In this document: piece after piece, positions 1 through 7,682 of the stretch
Position numbering within the stretch: position 1 is the stretch's first letter
Layout of the letters: each line of letters begins with the position of its first letter
Assembly: GCA_017534445.1 (NCBI GenBank)
Contig: JAFXWC010000057.1
Coordinates: 1-34,508, forward strand
DNA length: 34,508 nt
DNA from: Treponema sp.
GTDB lineage: Bacteria > Spirochaetota > Spirochaetia > Treponematales > Treponemataceae
Reading direction: 5' to 3'
Notes under the pieces: model-generated
What the model was told of the DNA's origin: nothing
The model's database searches: none
What the model saw: only the letters and a program-made list of their open reading frames with translations
Position numbers and translations under genes: made by a program

Positions 1-7
1 CCAAAAG

Positions 8-70
8 TTCGGCATACATTCCAAACTTTCCTTATTTTCAGCAAAACTTCGGCTTACATTCCAAACTTTT
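8..70. repeat. Two direct repeats upstream of the CRISPR array
   Basis: Two copies of a roughly 22-nt unit (TTCGGC, A or T at the next base, then TACATTCCAAACTTT) start at 8 and 48, 40 nt apart, directly before the first CRISPR repeat. They may continue to the left of the window. No ORF is supported here. The stretch occupies the position of the array leader, but its function is unknown. Confidence 0.6.
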
Positions 71-78
71 ACTTGATT

Positions 79-1367
79 GTTGCAGGTTGACAGGACAAAT
101 TAATCAGTTATAATCACTGTGCAGAAGGTTATTTGCGGTCTCTGGTTGCAGGTTGACAGGACAAATTAATCAGTTATAATTGACTCCATTGAAACGCCAG
201 CAATGTAGTCGTTGCAGGTTGACAGGACAAATTAATCAGTTATAATACGATTTAGACCCGCTCCTTGTGTTCAAGGGGTGCAGGTTGACAGGACAAATTA
301 ATCAGTTATAATTCTACGTTTACTTTAATCATTTACGCGCCTGTTGCAGGTTGACAGGACAAATTAATCAGTTATAATTCAAGCGCAACAAAAGGCATCA
401 GGTCACCTGTTGCAGGTTGACAGGACAAATTAATCAGTTATAATAATATAATTATATTGGTTTTGCCCCAATTGTTGCAGGTTGACAGGACAAATTAATC
501 AGTTATAATTAAGAATTGAAAGCCTTATAAGCGGTGACGGTTGCAGGTTGACAGGACAAATTAATCAGTTATAATTCTACTTTCCTTGTCAACACTTTTT
601 TTTGAGTTGCAGGTTGACAGGACAAATTAATCAGTTATAATAACTATGCCAACAAATTCCAGTGTAATTCTGTTGCAGGTTGACAGGACAAATTAATCAG
701 TTATAATAGGTAGTTGTATACAAGGCGGTCGAGTTCCGTTGCAGGTTGACAGGACAAATTAATCAGTTATAATTTAAAGTTATCGTGTCCGTCAACCCAG
801 TTTGTTGCAGGTTGACAGGACAAATTAATCAGTTATAATAAGCCTTTTGTGGACTTCCTGCATCGTAAGGTTGCAGGTTGACAGGACAAATTAATCAGTT
901 ATAATAGAGTGAAATTCTTTTCAACGTTCGAGATTGTTGCAGGTTGACAGGACAAATTAATCAGTTATAATTAAATGCCGTCGATGATGACGGGAGTTTT
1001 TGTTGCAGGTTGACAGGACAAATTAATCAGTTATAATCAGAGTAAGTTTTTGTTTTACAAAGTTCTCGTTGCAGGTTGACAGGACAAATTAATCAGTTAT
1101 AATAGACCTTGTTGTTGCTTTTTTTCCTTGCATGTTGCAGGTTGACAGGACAAATTAATCAGTTATAATTTTGCGAAACGTTGATGAGCTTGTCGACAAG
1201 TTGCAGGTTGACAGGACAAATTAATCAGTTATAATGATAACCTTTAATTAGCACTATATATCAATGTTGCAGGTTGACAGGACAAATTAATCAGTTATAA
1301 TAAAGGCCTACCAGTAAAAGTGTCAACAAAAGTTGCAGGTTGACAGGACAAATTAATCAGTTATAAT
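79..1367 (+). CRISPR. Type II-C CRISPR array, 20 repeats and 19 spacers
   Basis: Twenty 36-nt repeats (begin GTTGCAGGTTGACAGG, end CAGTTATAAT) start at 79, 145, 211, 277, 343, 409, 474, 540 and then every 66 nt to 1332. Spacers are 30 nt except the sixth (445-473, 29 nt). All repeats are identical except the fourth (starting at 277), which has G instead of T at its second base; even the last repeat is intact. The crRNA-sense strand is taken as plus because the tracrRNA anti-repeat at 6057-6087 is complementary to this strand. The array therefore runs towards, and converges on, the minus-strand cas2-cas1-cas9 genes. No spacer was seen to match elsewhere in the window by eye. Confidence 0.98.
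87..1367 (+). promoter_or_regulatory. Sigma-70 promoter inside every CRISPR repeat
   Basis: Repeat bases 9-14 are TTGACA and bases 31-36 are TATAAT, with 16 nt between, so both hexamers are perfect consensus (87-92 and 109-114 in the first copy). Transcription would start about 7 nt into each 30-nt spacer, leaving a 23-24 nt guide followed by the repeat. In Neisseria meningitidis and Campylobacter jejuni type II-C systems each repeat is known to carry a promoter element; that the same occurs here is inferred from sequence. Confidence 0.85.
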
Positions 1368-1427
1368 ACATCCGGTGCAATTCTTTTTCTTTCAAAGAAA
1401 TAGAGAACATCGGATGTATTATTTTTT
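1363..1427 (+). terminator. Array-end stem-loop terminator built partly from the last repeat
   Basis: ATAATACATCCG (1363-1374) pairs perfectly over 12 bp with CGGATGTATTAT (1411-1422), followed by a T run to 1427. A smaller inner hairpin (TTCTTT with AAAGAA) lies in the loop. The left arm uses the last five bases of the final repeat, including most of its -10 box. It separates the array from cas2, which ends at 1436 on the other strand. Confidence 0.75.
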
Positions 1428-1435
1428 GAGAAAAA

Positions 1436-1768
1436 CTAGAACATAAGGAGCTGTTGAGGCTCATTTTTTTTGACTTTTTCTGTAGCTTCATAGCTAATAA
1501 TGTTTTCATACTGCTTGTCCGTTATGGTAATAATATCAACTTTCCCTTCTTCCGGCAAGTTTTGCTGTATCAACCTGTAATACTTTTCGCAGGCATCTTT
1601 TCCAGAAAAAAGCTTTGTATAAATTGAATATTGCACCATGGCAAATCCGTGATCAAGCAGAAAATTCCTAAAATCAGACGCAGCTTTCCGCTCCTTCTTT
1701 TCAACAACGGGTAAGTCAAATAAAACAAGCATCCACATAAGCTCATACCTATTTAGTTCCGCCGCCAC
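1436..1768 (-). CDS. cas2: CRISPR-associated endoribonuclease Cas2
   Basis: Cas2 is the structural partner of Cas1 in the spacer-integration complex. The protein has the conserved first beta strand with its acidic residue (MWMLVLFDLPV), followed by a ferredoxin-like small fold typical of type II Cas2. I place the start at GTG 1768, giving 110 aa, because AAGGAG lies 6 nt upstream. This overlaps the end of cas1 by 20 nt and suggests translational coupling. An ATG at 1738 is the alternative and would give a 100-aa protein starting at MWML. The longer ORF beginning at 1831 would lie deep inside cas1 and adds residues not expected in the family. It is the last gene of the cas9-cas1-cas2 operon. 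No csn2 or cas4 is present, as expected for type II-C. Confidence 0.93.
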   Translation of the reverse strand: MAAELNRYELMWMLVLFDLPVVEKKERKAASDFRNFLLDHGFAMVQYSIYTKLFSGKDACEKYYRLIQQNLPEEGKVDIITITDKQYENIISYEATEKVKKNEPQQLLMF

Positions 1769-2660
1769 TTTCTTCTCCTTCCCATTCAGGCAAATCAATG
1801 ACAGCCTTTCCATCTTCCAATGCGCGAACATAAGAAGCCGTCAGATATTGCATACTTTGAAAAGCAGGAGAATCCCCTTGCGAAGTATGAACCTTTATCC
1901 ACAAAGCATCTGCAAGTTTTGTCTTGTACTCATGATTCAATTCTGTTTCTTCTGCAGGATTCAAATTAAAGACAATGTAATCAACAATCGGGCGGTAAAT
2001 TTCAAACAAGTCGTCAGCAAGCGCAAACTGATCCAGATGATTCTCATGATGAATTCCAAGAGACGGTAAAAGCCCGCTTGAACAGACAGCCCTTGCCATA
2101 GAAGCCCTCATGATTGCATAGCCATAATTCAAAAATGAATTGACTCCTTCAAGATCCTTATCCCTAGTAAATTCCTTTCCAAACAAAGACTTCCAATACA
2201 GTCTTGCGGCATAAGCTTCCCTGTTGTCACTATCGCCAGATTTTACAGTAGTTGCAATCCTTTCCAAAAATCCGGAATCCTTTCCGCAAAGCCTTAAAGT
2301 CAAAGCTTGGTTCAGAATCTTTTTAACAACAACTTGCTGCCAAATTCTTTTTTTGAATGGAAGTGAAGAATTTATCTGATTCTTCAATATCTTTGCAAAC
2401 AAATAATGCGAATAAACAGGAAGAACCATGCTTTGTGGCGTATAGTTTTTTCCACACAAAACAGAAACACAGCCTTTTTCTGCAAGGGCATTAAGAATGT
2501 TTTTAGAAAAAGAAACACTCTGTGCAGAAAGCAAAAGCACACCTACATCGTCAAGCGGCACTCTTCCAAGCTCCTCGGAGCCGTGCTGAATGACGATAAA
2601 GCCGCGGTTAAGAGACAGATAGCGATTTTCTTCATGAATCTCCAACACTCTGTTCAGCAT
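1749..2660 (-). CDS. cas1: CRISPR-associated integrase Cas1
   Basis: Cas1 catalyses integration of new spacers into the array together with Cas2. The 303-aa length and features fit type II Cas1: an N-terminal beta domain (LGRVPLDDVGVLLL), metal-binding Glu148 (NREAYAARLYW), the GIHH histidines at 204-205 and the following ALADD acidic pair. All expected metal ligands seem present, so the gene should be functional. It starts 35 nt after the cas9 stop. No Shine-Dalgarno precedes the ATG; instead the start codon lies in the loop of a perfect 10-bp stem (2648-2688). Downstream it overlaps cas2. Confidence 0.96.
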   Translation of the reverse strand: MLNRVLEIHEENRYLSLNRGFIVIQHGSEELGRVPLDDVGVLLLSAQSVSFSKNILNALAEKGCVSVLCGKNYTPQSMVLPVYSHYLFAKILKNQINSSLPFKKRIWQQVVVKKILNQALTLRLCGKDSGFLERIATTVKSGDSDNREAYAARLYWKSLFGKEFTRDKDLEGVNSFLNYGYAIMRASMARAVCSSGLLPSLGIHHENHLDQFALADDLFEIYRPIVDYIVFNLNPAEETELNHEYKTKLADALWIKVHTSQGDSPAFQSMQYLTASYVRALEDGKAVIDLPEWEGEESGGGTK

Positions 2661-2688
2661 ATTTTAAGTATCGGCATACTGAACAGAG
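2648..2688 (-). promoter_or_regulatory. Hairpin enclosing the cas1 start codon
   Basis: In the mRNA sense CTCTGTTCAG (2688-2679) pairs perfectly with CTGAACAGAG (2657-2648), leaving a 21-nt loop that ends with the cas1 AUG (2660-2658). It lies between the cas9 stop and the first cas1 codons. It may tune cas1 translation or mRNA decay; this is inference. No T run follows, so it is not a usual terminator. Confidence 0.55.
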
Positions 2689-2695
2689 GTTTACA

Positions 2696-5600
2696 TTATT
2701 TTCTAAAAACCCTGCCTATTGGATTTACGGTTATAAATCTTGCCTGCTTTTCGCCGAAGAGGACGTTGACAGAATAGAAATTCTGTCCTTTCTGTTGCTT
2801 CCAGCAAGATTCCAACAGAGTCTCGTTAGTAGCAATAATCCAGTCCTTGCAATCCGTAACTGCAAATACAGGGCGAATGTCCAGCTTATTTTGAGTTGCA
2901 GAAAATCCCGCCACCCGGCATTTATACCATTTTCCGCTATCAGAAAATTCCAGGTAATCATTCTTGTGCAGGATTCCAAGATTCTTGGCTGCCGGATGCG
3001 GTGCTTTTACAACACCTGCCTTTGGTTTGTTATCCTTACCAACCTCGTTTCTTCGGATATACTGCGCTTCGTAAGTTGGCTTAGCACCGTCTTTTTTTGG
3101 CGGAATCTGCCAGATAATTGCCGCAAAATAATCTTCCGGGGCAAGGTAGCGGGGAACTTCACTGTTTATCACAATCGGTGTTTGAACCCTGTTTAGGCAG
3201 CGAACTTTTTTAACTTTTGTTTCCTCGCTAAATTTCTGCAAAAGGTCTTCAAACTTTTCGCCCTTGTGCAATGCATAAAAATCTTGCAGTCTGGAGCGGA
3301 TTTTTGCATCAACAATATCCTCTATGTTGTTTTCCTTAAGACTTGCTATAGGACTGCGAGAAACAAAACATTCTCTAAAAACTTTCACCTGCGGATAAAT
3401 ATCTTTAAATTCCTTGCGGACTTTTTTTATGTCCTTTGATTCTGCAAATTTGCTTTCAAAATCACCACGCACTTTTTCATTCTTTATAAAAGGAATATCA
3501 CCTTCTTCTATCTTTGAAAGTTCAACAACCTCTTCCCTTTTTATTTTGCCAAGAAGCGTTTCTTTGGAAAGCTTACCCTCCGCTCCGTGGTCAGGCTTAA
3601 AGCTTACGACAATGTTCTTTACTTTTTCCTGCAATTCAATTCTCGGAACAGCCATTGGCGGAACCTCTATTCTGTTTTTCTGAGAACGGGCATTTAAAGT
3701 AGAAATCTCTTTTACAAGGGAACGGTCAATCAAGGCTATTACAGAAGCATCCAAAGCATGGTGGCGGTGGTCGTAACGGTTTTTCTTGTATTCACCTATT
3801 TGCTCATCCTTCAAGCCAAAGTAAGCAATCTCTTTTTCATCAATTTTACGCTTCAGGATTGAATCAATTTCCCATTTGTCGCGCAAAAGCTTTGTCATAC
3901 CTCCGTTTACAGACCAAATATTATCACAAACGCTCTTCAAATACCTAAGAGCCATCTTAGACAGATATGCATTGTCTGTAAGCTGGCGGGCTATAAATCC
4001 ACTTTCCTTTTCAAAAGTTTCCATGGCATCCACAGAAAATCTTCCGCGCTTGGCAGGATTTTTAAGTTGATTAGCTCTGGCAAGAATCTCATTCCAATTG
4101 TAACCGCTTGGATTAGAGCCAAAAGCTTCATAAGGAGAGCGTTCTTTTTTAAAAGCGTTGCAGCTTGCATGGGCTACAGTCAAGTTAGATTCTGCGTCAA
4201 GCAAGGTTCTGCTATAAGGAAGAATATGCTCTATCTCTATGCTCTTAGAAAAAAGTTCTGCTCCAGAAATATTTTTACCACAATAAATGCATTTTCTTGG
4301 CAAGCCTTCAGCCCCTAATTCTTCCCACAAACGGTACTTCAAGCGGTCGTTACGGTTTGGATATGCAATTTTATAGGCATCGGTAATATTTTTATTCAGA
4401 ATTTCATTCCGCTTTTTGTTTTCATTCTGCTTTTTAAGCATGGCATCTTTTGCTTCGCGGCTTGCTTTTAAGTCACGGGAAAGTTCAAGAGCAATCTGAC
4501 TTGGCTTACCGTATTGCTTTATGAGTGCGTTTACAACAGTGCGGGTCTGGTTCAATGCAACATGAACTGTAGGATTGCTTATTTTTCCATACTTGAGCTC
4601 CGGCTTGTCCTCCGGTTTTGAAGGGTCAATTCCCATGGTAGAGCCAACCAGAACCTTTCCGTAATAAGGAAGCACGTCATATTTTTCTACGGTTTGCTCT
4701 GAATACTTATAACCGAGAGATTCAACCGCCGCCGTATAAGTAAAGGCAGAGCCAGATTCCATTTTTTGCACAAGCTTTTCAGACACCTCTTTGCAAAGCA
4801 TTGTTGTGCCTGCAGGAAGCTGTACTTTTACAATAGATTCTTTTTGCTCATCCGTAAGATTGTATTTTTCAAGCAAATCATAAATTTCTTTGTCTTCATC
4901 AGCCGTAATAAGTTTTTCTACAATAGAGTCTTGCTCTTCAAGAGAAAGAGTGTCCCACAATTCCCCAAACCTGTTTTTATTGCGAAGTTTTACAGCGGTT
5001 GTGTTTCCGTTTAGGCTCGTTCGGCTTGTTGACTCCAGATTGAATGTACAGCTACCGGTTAATTTTAATGTCTTTCTTATAGCATCAAACGTCACTTTAT
5101 CTTTTGTATCAAGCAGATTAAGTATTATTTTTTCGTCATCTTCTGAAAGCGGAATTTTTTGTCCCCGCTCATTCTGATAGTCCATGTTCCGTACTTCCTG
5201 CAGCATGCGAAGCTTTTGAGCGCATGGCATGGCTTTGAACGTGCGCTCTTTTTCTTGCATATACTGGCACCGTCCACGCTCCTGTGCTTTTAGTGGCCGC
5301 TGAAAGAAAATTTCATCGAAAATTGCTTCCCAGTCCACAGACTTGTAAAATGCTTCCTGAACTGCACGTATTGCATTGAATTCATCAATATACATTTGCC
5401 GCAACGGATAATACGTCATTCTTCCGGGAACAAAGCGGAGCCCCTTGTTCTTATCCTTATTCTTCCACAAAAACTCGCCTATTGTTCTGCAGCCGGATTC
5501 TTTTATGGCTTTGGCAAGTTCATTGCACATGTCTTTTTGCGAAAGCTTTTCGCCAGATTTTGAAGTTACCTCTTCTTCCCCAGAACCGTCCTTCCGGTTG

Positions 5601-5992
5601 CTCTTGAATCCTCTTCTTACAGAAAGATTGAATAATACGCGGGCAAGTTCATAAGATTCCAATTTTTCATCAAGAGCTTTTACCCTTAGCATATAGGGAT
5701 TTAGTGCTTTTAGCTTTTGACTTTCTTCTTTTGTTTTTGGAAAGAGATTCTGCTGCTGCAAAAGCCTGAATACAGATTTTCTGCGGAGTTTGCGGCGGTA
5801 AATCAGTTTTCGCTGCCCTCGTGCCGTCCTTCTTGCTACAGCAAGAGGCTCTTTTGTCTTAGGGTCGCGGCCATCAGAAAAGATGCGGACTCCCATATCA
5901 ACAAGCTCATTTGGTTCATTCTCGCTATCCAAAGAATAAACTGCCCAACCAATAGAATTAGTACCCAAATCAAGACCAAGGCGATATTTCAT
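2696..5992 (-). CDS. cas9: RNA-guided endonuclease Cas9, type II-C
   Basis: Cas9 cuts DNA matching the crRNA guide when bound to tracrRNA. The 1098-aa length is the compact II-C class. Visible parts in order: RuvC-I (YRLGLDLGTNSIGWAVY, Asp8), an arginine-rich bridge helix (around 60-90), a REC region, RuvC-II (QIALELSRD, Glu503), an HNH domain with CIYC and His589 (IEIEHILPYS), RuvC-III (HHALD, His744/His745 and Asp748), then the PAM-interacting C-terminal part. All nuclease residues are present. I choose ATG 5992 over the upstream in-frame ATG at 6028 because MKYRLGLDLG is the normal family start and 6028 falls inside the promoter region. A TATAAT ends 6 nt before this ATG and no Shine-Dalgarno is present, so a leaderless mRNA is likely. 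Confidence 0.98.
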   Translation of the reverse strand: MKYRLGLDLGTNSIGWAVYSLDSENEPNELVDMGVRIFSDGRDPKTKEPLAVARRTARGQRKLIYRRKLRRKSVFRLLQQQNLFPKTKEESQKLKALNPYMLRVKALDEKLESYELARVLFNLSVRRGFKSNRKDGSGEEEVTSKSGEKLSQKDMCNELAKAIKESGCRTIGEFLWKNKDKNKGLRFVPGRMTYYPLRQMYIDEFNAIRAVQEAFYKSVDWEAIFDEIFFQRPLKAQERGRCQYMQEKERTFKAMPCAQKLRMLQEVRNMDYQNERGQKIPLSEDDEKIILNLLDTKDKVTFDAIRKTLKLTGSCTFNLESTSRTSLNGNTTAVKLRNKNRFGELWDTLSLEEQDSIVEKLITADEDKEIYDLLEKYNLTDEQKESIVKVQLPAGTTMLCKEVSEKLVQKMESGSAFTYTAAVESLGYKYSEQTVEKYDVLPYYGKVLVGSTMGIDPSKPEDKPELKYGKISNPTVHVALNQTRTVVNALIKQYGKPSQIALELSRDLKASREAKDAMLKKQNENKKRNEILNKNITDAYKIAYPNRNDRLKYRLWEELGAEGLPRKCIYCGKNISGAELFSKSIEIEHILPYSRTLLDAESNLTVAHASCNAFKKERSPYEAFGSNPSGYNWNEILARANQLKNPAKRGRFSVDAMETFEKESGFIARQLTDNAYLSKMALRYLKSVCDNIWSVNGGMTKLLRDKWEIDSILKRKIDEKEIAYFGLKDEQIGEYKKNRYDHRHHALDASVIALIDRSLVKEISTLNARSQKNRIEVPPMAVPRIELQEKVKNIVVSFKPDHGAEGKLSKETLLGKIKREEVVELSKIEEGDIPFIKNEKVRGDFESKFAESKDIKKVRKEFKDIYPQVKVFRECFVSRSPIASLKENNIEDIVDAKIRSRLQDFYALHKGEKFEDLLQKFSEETKVKKVRCLNRVQTPIVINSEVPRYLAPEDYFAAIIWQIPPKKDGAKPTYEAQYIRRNEVGKDNKPKAGVVKAPHPAAKNLGILHKNDYLEFSDSGKWYKCRVAGFSATQNKLDIRPVFAVTDCKDWIIATNETLLESCWKQQKGQNFYSVNVLFGEKQARFITVNPIGRVFRK

Positions 5993-5998
5993 AAAAAT

Positions 5999-6028
5999 AT
6001 TATACCACGTCCACAAGCTATTTGACAA
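5999..6028 (-). promoter_or_regulatory. cas9 promoter, likely leaderless
   Basis: On the minus strand the -35 is TTGTCA (6028-6023), then 18 nt, then TATAAT (6004-5999). The start point would fall at about 5992, the A of the cas9 ATG. Its -35 overlaps the -35 of the opposite tracrRNA promoter. Confidence 0.65.
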
Positions 6029-6050
6029 ATTCTTTTAATTGGAATATACT
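6022..6050 (+). promoter_or_regulatory. tracrRNA promoter
   Basis: TTGACA (6022-6027), 17 nt, TATACT (6045-6050). The predicted start at about 6057 coincides with the first base of the anti-repeat, which supports both calls. Confidence 0.85.
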
Positions 6051-6056
6051 TATGTT

Positions 6057-6178
6057 ACTGATTAATTTATCTTGTCAACCTGCTAACAAGGAGTCTTTTG
6101 ACTCCGCAAAATGCTTTTATATTCCTATGGAATGTAAATAGTACACATGAAAAAAGAGGGCTACGGCTCTCTTTTTGT
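6057..6178 (+). ncRNA. tracrRNA
   Basis: The RNA begins with an anti-repeat (6057-6087) complementary to the CRISPR repeat. Relative to the exact reverse complement of the repeat it differs by one mismatch, one G-U wobble and an extra T before the final AAC. It continues with a GGAGTC-TTTT-GACTCC hairpin (6090-6105), a tiny GCA/TGC stem (6106-6114), an ATTCC/GGAAT hairpin (6121-6133) and a terminator stem with a TACG loop (6151-6176). It would pair with pre-crRNA and load Cas9. In many type II systems RNase III trims this duplex; with promoters inside the repeats that step may be dispensable, as reported for Neisseria. The gene is divergent from cas9 and overlaps its promoter. Confidence 0.92.
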
Positions 6179-6180
6179 TT
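6151..6180 (+). terminator. tracrRNA intrinsic terminator
   Basis: AAAAAGAGGGC (6151-6161) pairs over 11 bp (one G-U) with GCTCTCTTTTT (6166-6176) around a TACG loop, followed by GTTTTT. Confidence 0.85.
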
Positions 6181-6240
6181 TTAGTAAAGCAAAAATAAAA
6201 TATAAAAGATAAAAAACGAGGATTCTCTTATTATCACTTT

Positions 6241-6303
6241 TTTCGGCGTTTTGTAAAGATTTTTTTCGGCGTTTTGTAAGAAAATTTTTCGGCGTTTTGT
6301 AAA
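6241..6303. repeat. Three tandem copies of a 23-bp unit
   Basis: The core CGGCGTTTTGTAA occurs at 6244, 6267 and 6290, exactly 23 bp apart, each preceded by a T run. It lies between the tracrRNA terminator and the sstT terminator, with no supported ORF. The TTCGGC start resembles the repeats at 8-70 on the other side of the CRISPR locus; this resemblance is short and may be chance. Confidence 0.7.
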
Positions 6304-6326
6304 TTTTACGCACATCCCCAGCCAAT

Positions 6327-6362
6327 AAAAAAATCCGCCCCAGAAGAAAACATCCGGAGCGG
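6327..6362 (-). terminator. sstT intrinsic terminator
   Basis: On the minus strand CCGCTCC (6362-6356) pairs with GGGGCGG (6341-6335, one G-U), followed by A and a run of seven T. It lies 31 nt after the sstT stop. Confidence 0.8.
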
Positions 6363-6393
6363 CATGCAGAGCATCATGCAAGCAGCAGTAAAA

Positions 6394-7647
6394 TTACTTT
6401 ACAAGAAATGTAGGCAAAGGCTTGCCTTGTTTTTTCCAGGCACGGTATTCTGCGGTGGCGGTAAAGAGTACGTCGCCTGCAGAATTGAGGGCGGTTTCAA
6501 GGCTGTCCTGAACAACGCCGATTATAAAGCCAACTCCTACAACCTGCATTGCAGCATCGTTGGAAATTCCAAAGAGTGAACAGGCAAGGGGAATCAAAAG
6601 CAGGGAACCGCCTGCAACGCCGGATGCACCGCAAGCACCCAAAGTGGCAAGTACGCAGAGGATGAGCGCGGTTGGGATGTCTACAACAATGCCCAGAGTA
6701 TGGGCAGCAGCCAGTGTCATGATTGCAATCGTAATTGCGGCTCCGTCCATGTTGATTGTTGCCCCAAGCGGAATGGAAACAGAATACATTTCCTTGTCCA
6801 GGCCAAGCTCTTCGCAAAGTTCCATGTTCACAGGAATGTTGGCGGCGGAACTGCGCGTAAAGAAAGCCGTAATGCCGCTCTGCTTAAGGCATCTCCACAC
6901 AAGAGGATAAGGATTGCACTTTAGCGTAATGGCAACAATAAGCGGAGAAACCACAAGTGCCATAAAAAGCATTGAGCCTACAAGAAGGGCAAGCAAGGTA
7001 CCGTAATTCTTGAATATGCCCATGCCGTTGGAAGAAACTGTCGTAAAGACAAGCCCCATTATTCCAAAGGGAGCAAGGTTTATAATCCAGCGCACAACTT
7101 TGGAAAGCGCCTCCGCAAAATCATTGAGCATCTGCTTTGTGCCTTCACCTGCAATGGACTTTAGCGCAAGGCCAAAAATACATGCCCATACAAGAATGCC
7201 AATGTAGTTGGCACGGGCAAGGGCATCAATGGGATTTGAAACCGCATTTATAAGAAGGTTCTTTAGCACCTGTCCTATTCCAGCCGGAGCTGAATCAGCG
7301 GAAGCTTCATTTGCAAGGGCAATCGTCTGCGGAAAAATAAAGCTTGCCGCAACAGCAATCAGGGAAGCAAGCAAAGTGCTAACCATATAAAGCACAAGTA
7401 CCGTTCCAAAGCGGCGGTCAAGTTTTGTTCCACCCTTGGCAAGTGAACTTGTAACAAGGGCAAAGACCAGCACCGGGGCAACAGCCTTGAGAGCCCCAAC
7501 AAAAGTGTCGCCAAAAATACCAATCCATTCCTGAGAAGGAATTACAACACCGAGCAGCGCACCAATGACAATGCCAATAAAAATGCGCAAGATAAGGCTT
7601 GTACCATTGTAGCAGGCAACAAGCTTGGAAAGCATATTGTTTTTCAT
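6394..7647 (-). CDS. sstT: Serine/threonine:Na+ symporter SstT
   Basis: Member of the dicarboxylate/amino acid:cation symporter family (SLC1-like); SstT imports serine and threonine with sodium. The 417-aa length matches the family. Many hydrophobic helices are visible, with the N-terminal signature LILRIFIGIVIGALLGVVIP, a serine-rich hairpin-like part (FFTRSSAANIPVNMELCEELG) and the transport core PLGATINMDGAA. No close relative lies beside it. The ATG at 7647 directly follows TAGAAT plus GGGGAT, so the mRNA may be leaderless; GGGG could also act as a weak ribosome site. It has its own terminator and shares its -35 element with the divergent gene at 7711. Other substrates in the same family (glutamate, aspartate) are possible but less likely. 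Confidence 0.88.
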   Translation of the reverse strand: MKNNMLSKLVACYNGTSLILRIFIGIVIGALLGVVIPSQEWIGIFGDTFVGALKAVAPVLVFALVTSSLAKGGTKLDRRFGTVLVLYMVSTLLASLIAVAASFIFPQTIALANEASADSAPAGIGQVLKNLLINAVSNPIDALARANYIGILVWACIFGLALKSIAGEGTKQMLNDFAEALSKVVRWIINLAPFGIMGLVFTTVSSNGMGIFKNYGTLLALLVGSMLFMALVVSPLIVAITLKCNPYPLVWRCLKQSGITAFFTRSSAANIPVNMELCEELGLDKEMYSVSIPLGATINMDGAAITIAIMTLAAAHTLGIVVDIPTALILCVLATLGACGASGVAGGSLLLIPLACSLFGISNDAAMQVVGVGFIIGVVQDSLETALNSAGDVLFTATAEYRAWKKQGKPLPTFLVK

Positions 7648-7653
7648 ATCCCC

Positions 7654-7682
7654 ATTCTACCCCATTTTTACCATCCTTGCAA
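7654..7682 (-). promoter_or_regulatory. sstT promoter sharing a palindromic -35
   Basis: TTGCAA (7682-7677), 17 nt, TAGAAT (7659-7654), then 6 nt to the sstT ATG. TTGCAA is its own reverse complement and also serves the plus-strand promoter. Confidence 0.6.

Noticed and set aside
115..1331. Self-targeting spacers against this window
   Set aside because: By eye no spacer matched other parts of the window; a real search against the genome and phages was not possible.
1739..1831. Cas2 starting at 1831
   Set aside because: Would overlap cas1 by 83 nt; GTG 1768 has a perfect ribosome site and ATG 1738 fits the family start.
5990..6028. Longer cas9 start adding MSNSLWTWYNIF
   Set aside because: The extra residues are not part of the RuvC-I start of the family and their codons lie within the overlapping cas9/tracrRNA promoters.
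6238..6305. A second, degenerate CRISPR array
   Set aside because: The 23-bp period leaves only about 10 nt between cores, and the unit does not resemble the 36-nt repeat.
6181..6381. Minus-strand 66-aa ORF behind sstT
   Set aside because: Spans the sstT terminator and the 23-bp tandem repeats; no independent start signals.
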